From Ciona intestinalis (Eukaryota > Chordata > Ascidiacea > Phlebobranchia > Cionidae): 64,000 nt of DNA. The translations under genes were made by a program, and so were the position numbers. Under the pieces are notes generated by a model. It ran no database searches. It was not told where the DNA came from and worked only from the letters and a program-made list of their open reading frames with translations. Below, one piece after another: positions 40,782 through 64,000 of the stretch. Positions within the stretch are counted from its first letter, which is position 1. The number at the start of each line of letters is the position of its first letter. The DNA lies in assembly GCF_000224145.3 (NCBI RefSeq), contig NC_020173.2, positions 3,511,620 through 3,575,619 on the forward strand. Direction: 5' to 3'.

Positions 40782-42083
40782 TATATGTTAGGCTACTTTA
40801 TTCGCCACTTTGCAGCAACCGACCATTTACATAAACAAGGCTACGTGCATAAATTTGTATATACGCCCACAAATAAACACAATGGTTAAGAAACCCATAG
40901 ATAGATCGACATAGGTAGGCTACCAACGACTTGCGTTTTAGTACCTCAACCAACAGGCGGTTTTAATCACCTTATGCCCTCTGTCGAGATGCTAAGAACT
41001 ACTGAGGTGCGAATTTTAATCAGACTAATTAGTAACCACATTTTGCTGTGCAGCGGTACAAATTTGTGGCGTATTACACTGAAGGTGCGTGAAATACGAT
41101 TGCTTGTGAATTCATTCAATATCCAAACGTTTTAGACAACCCATAGGAGGCTACTTACCGCAAACTGTCGTGCTTAATGACACATGCACCTATAGTGGTG
41201 GCAGCGTTATGTAGCGGATGAATTTTCACCGAATGAGCATGCTTCTCTAACAGTTGGGTACTAAGGTACAGCTATAAGAGTCTATAAGTCAATACACCAT
41301 TCCAGTGATAAACGAATTTGTATTCAATTTTAACATCTTGAAAATAACGGAACAAGGAAAATTAATCTTCAAAAATCTATAGAAATCAAGTATGTTTATT
41401 TAGAATGTTCCGTTTAAGGGAAATTCCCCTAATTAGAAATCCGTTGTAGTTATATTATTTACACGAAGGTACGAACTACAGAATTGTTCAGTGCGTGGGG
41501 CAAGACCCCAAAACAGAACTGGTAACATGGAAAAGAATGAACACCAAACGTCAAATGAAACGCAACAAAAACCTTGGATATTGGTTTCGTAAATTCAGGA
41601 AGGAACAAATATAAAAACCTAAACCCCAGGAGTATGACGCCATACAAAACTGCTGTTTCTGATTTTCTCCTGGTCCTGAGGTAATTGCGATATCGAGGGC
41701 ACATGAGCGCCAACTAGCGGTAGGCGCGTTGTGTGCAAATGAACGCGTGGTGGCGCCGTAATTTGTTTAAACGCCGTGAACAAGACGGCGTTCGTTTTGA
41801 TCGAATATTTGAAGAAAATTGCGAAATCCAGGTTCAACAACAGTGTTAATATTTGTTTATGATGTAAAAATGAGCATCGTCTTGGAATAATTAGACCAAA
41901 TACTGTGCAAGCAACTTATAGCAGCATTTGGACTGCATTAAACATAGTTGAATTGCACTGTGGACCGAAAAACCATGGGACATCCCCCTAATTTAGGAGT
42001 TTTCCCTTTTGTTTGGGAGTTCCCCATTTGAAGGGACTTTAAAACGAAACAAAACATAAAATCCATCAGGTGGGGCTAGTAAG

Positions 42084-62092
<20,009 letters not shown>

Positions 62093-64000
62093 CCTCAGTA
62101 AAGTTTCTACTTGTGCAGTAATTAATCAAGCAAGAAATTCTAACTTGGTTTATTATCTGGAACTGGGCAGTTTAAATTTAGAACATACAGTTAATAAAAC
62201 AGAATTTTCAATTTGCTTGTGGGTAAGTTTCTTAGGGGAATGGAGAGATTACAAACTGTCATATTTTTAATTATAAGCTAGGGCTTAATGTTTCGTAAGC
62301 AAAAATAGGTTTTGTGGGCATTGTCAGGAAGTATACCACAGGCTTTAAAACAACTGTAATACAGAAACCTTTGTTTAACTACATTTCTGCATTGGTTATT
62401 CACATCATATTATGTGGTAGTAAATAAAATCTTACTTGAAAAAAAAACGGTGTAATTTATGTCAATAAAAAAACTAATTCACTGTAGTTATTTATGTATG
62501 TATAATAATATATAAAACTTATATCCTATTATTGGTTACATAATATACTGATTGTGTTTTGAAACCAGGACCTTGGTACATATTTCATTGCTGCAAATTT
62601 GCATAAAGATAATTGAATATATATTGCAAGCCAACATATAAATAGAACAGCAGACAAACCACAACTTAGGAGTTACACCACATTGCCACTGTAGTTAGTG
62701 ATAGGAATACTCAATATACAAATAGACAGAGGAAGTAATAAAGCATCATTGAAACCAAATATTTCCTGTTGGGGGGGATGACACTAAATTTAGATCACAC
62801 TTAGTATTATCATTGTATGTAATGACTAATGTTCAAAGTTCAAAGGATAACATTGCTTTAAACTTTGAGTGGCAACCTATTTCAGTAACATTGTTTAAAT
62901 TTAGATATCATTTTTGGTAATGTCAGCAGCCAGTATAGTATTAAAACTCAAACAACTTAAACAAATATATAAACTCTAATTGCCATGCATATTATAAATC
63001 TAAAACATCTCTACATTTAATATATTAATTCCAAAAAAGTATGACAAAGCAATTGGTTTTTACAATAGCCAAAAACCTGTTTTAGATTTTAAACTTACAC
63101 TTTAATAACTGATGTATACATTAGAACAATAACATTATAACATAGATAGAACCATAGTTTTGTAATTGAACATTGCTTAACAGTTTTATTGGATATCATT
63201 ATCAGTTTACAATGATGACAAAATGCTACCAGAACAAAAGTTTATGCTAATAACAAATTTACAAATGAACAAGATTTACAAAGATGTCGAACTAAAAAAT
63301 CAATTGAAATCGGGATTAAGAAATCTTGGGTATAGAATGCTAAGAATGTCAAAAGCTATAAATATTTTATGATAATGCAAATTTAATTTTAGGTTAAAAA
63401 TATCTGAGCATCCACAATAGGTTAACAAGGTTTAATCATTTGACAATCAAATAGTTTAAATAAAATATATATATAAGTTTTTTTTTTACAATCAAATAGT
63501 TTAAAAATTGTATCAATTTTATTACAGTAGTGGAAGTGGCTATAAAACACGTCATAAAAAAATAGGAAGTAAAGAACAACATTAATAAAATAGTGGTTTT
63601 ATAGTAATCTAGTCAGTGTATAAACCTCTCATGACATAGTAATGAAATAAGTGCCAACAAGGAAATACCTTAGAAATTAGTTTATAATGTAACAGGTAGA
63701 CTTTTAATCAGCACCAAAATGGTTATTACCATTTAATAAATAAAAAAATAAATAATTGAATTATGCAGTAATAGACTATAAATTACCTATGCTATAAACA
63801 TATATGATTCAATTTCTATCAAAAGATACTGTAATACCAACAAGGGGACTTGAACACGTTTTAATTTCTAACTAAACAATGTATATATATATAACACATA
63901 GGCTATTATATGAAACTTTCTTGTTTATTGTTTTTGTTGATAAAAATAGTTTTGTTAAGTAATTATCATATTCATAAAGTAAAAATGTATAATCTAATTT
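62093..64000. other. Region 5' of PKA first exon 1a
   Basis: It should include the promoter and 5' UTR for the myristoylated isoform. It is very AT-rich, and no exon, RNA gene or recognisable repeat family was seen. Confidence 0.5.

Larger units (their letters stand above)
37878..42083. other. Intergenic region between ROR start and PKA stop
   Basis: It should hold the ROR promoter (minus strand, upstream of 37877) and the PKA 3' UTR (candidate AATAAA on minus at 41400-41395). It contains TIR elements at 38634-38796 and 40596-40781, the ~70-bp repeat units at 39860-40080, and a CRE octamer at 39778. Open frames of 65-84 codons lie here without recognisable domains or splice support. Confidence 0.5.

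Overview
The window is chordate nuclear DNA, most likely from a solitary ascidian of the genus Ciona (C. intestinalis/robusta type). The reasons are AT-rich DNA, small GT-AG introns, single tunicate-like versions of vertebrate gene families, many short TA-flanked repeats, and an exact copy of the 16-nt leader I recall as the Ciona trans-spliced leader. There are two runs of N (30738-30787 and 50620-50670). All genes were reconstructed by hand from exon homology, splice sites and phase; each complete model closes in frame.

Layout, left to right: (1) 1-520, minus strand, the 5' end of a TMEM59-family gene that runs off the window. (2) 940-4615, minus, a 5-exon gene for an unrecognised 532-residue protein. 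(3) 5632-19168, minus, a 16-exon gene for the nuclear-pore membrane nucleoporin NDC1 (646 residues). (4) 9196-15868, plus, a complete 14-exon adhesion GPCR (signal peptide, trefoil domain, GAIN-like region, GPS, 7TM, long tail) lying entirely inside the 7.6-kb intron 8 of NDC1, on the opposite strand. (5) 20572-37877, minus, a ROR-family receptor tyrosine kinase (Ig, Frizzled-CRD, kringle, TM, kinase, Pro/Ser/Gln tail). Its Ig exons occur twice in about 3.1-kb near-identical blocks either side of an N gap, most simply two haplotypes placed in tandem. (6) 42084-62092, minus, the PKA catalytic subunit gene (350 residues) with nine shared exons and three alternative first exons spread over 10 kb.

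Between and inside the genes lie several mobile or repeated families. A ~193-bp terminal-inverted-repeat element with TA target duplication has about ten copies, one of them a clean insertion polymorphism between the two ROR blocks. A 1.13-kb hAT-like element has a perfect 8-bp target duplication. There is a tRNA-derived SINE family. A ~70-bp minisatellite-like unit begins exactly at the 5' splice site of one intron in ROR and one in PKA. There is also a small minus-strand patch carrying the spliced-leader 16-mer fused to a hammerhead-ribozyme-like core.

The genes do not form one pathway, though ROR (Wnt co-receptor), PKA and an adhesion GPCR are all signalling genes. The strongest items for follow-up are the nested trefoil adhesion GPCR, the substituted kinase motifs of ROR (DFG changed to NLG, DxWSFG changed to AVWSFG), the leader/hammerhead patch, the repeat that abuts 5' splice sites, and the duplicated ROR block as an assembly question.
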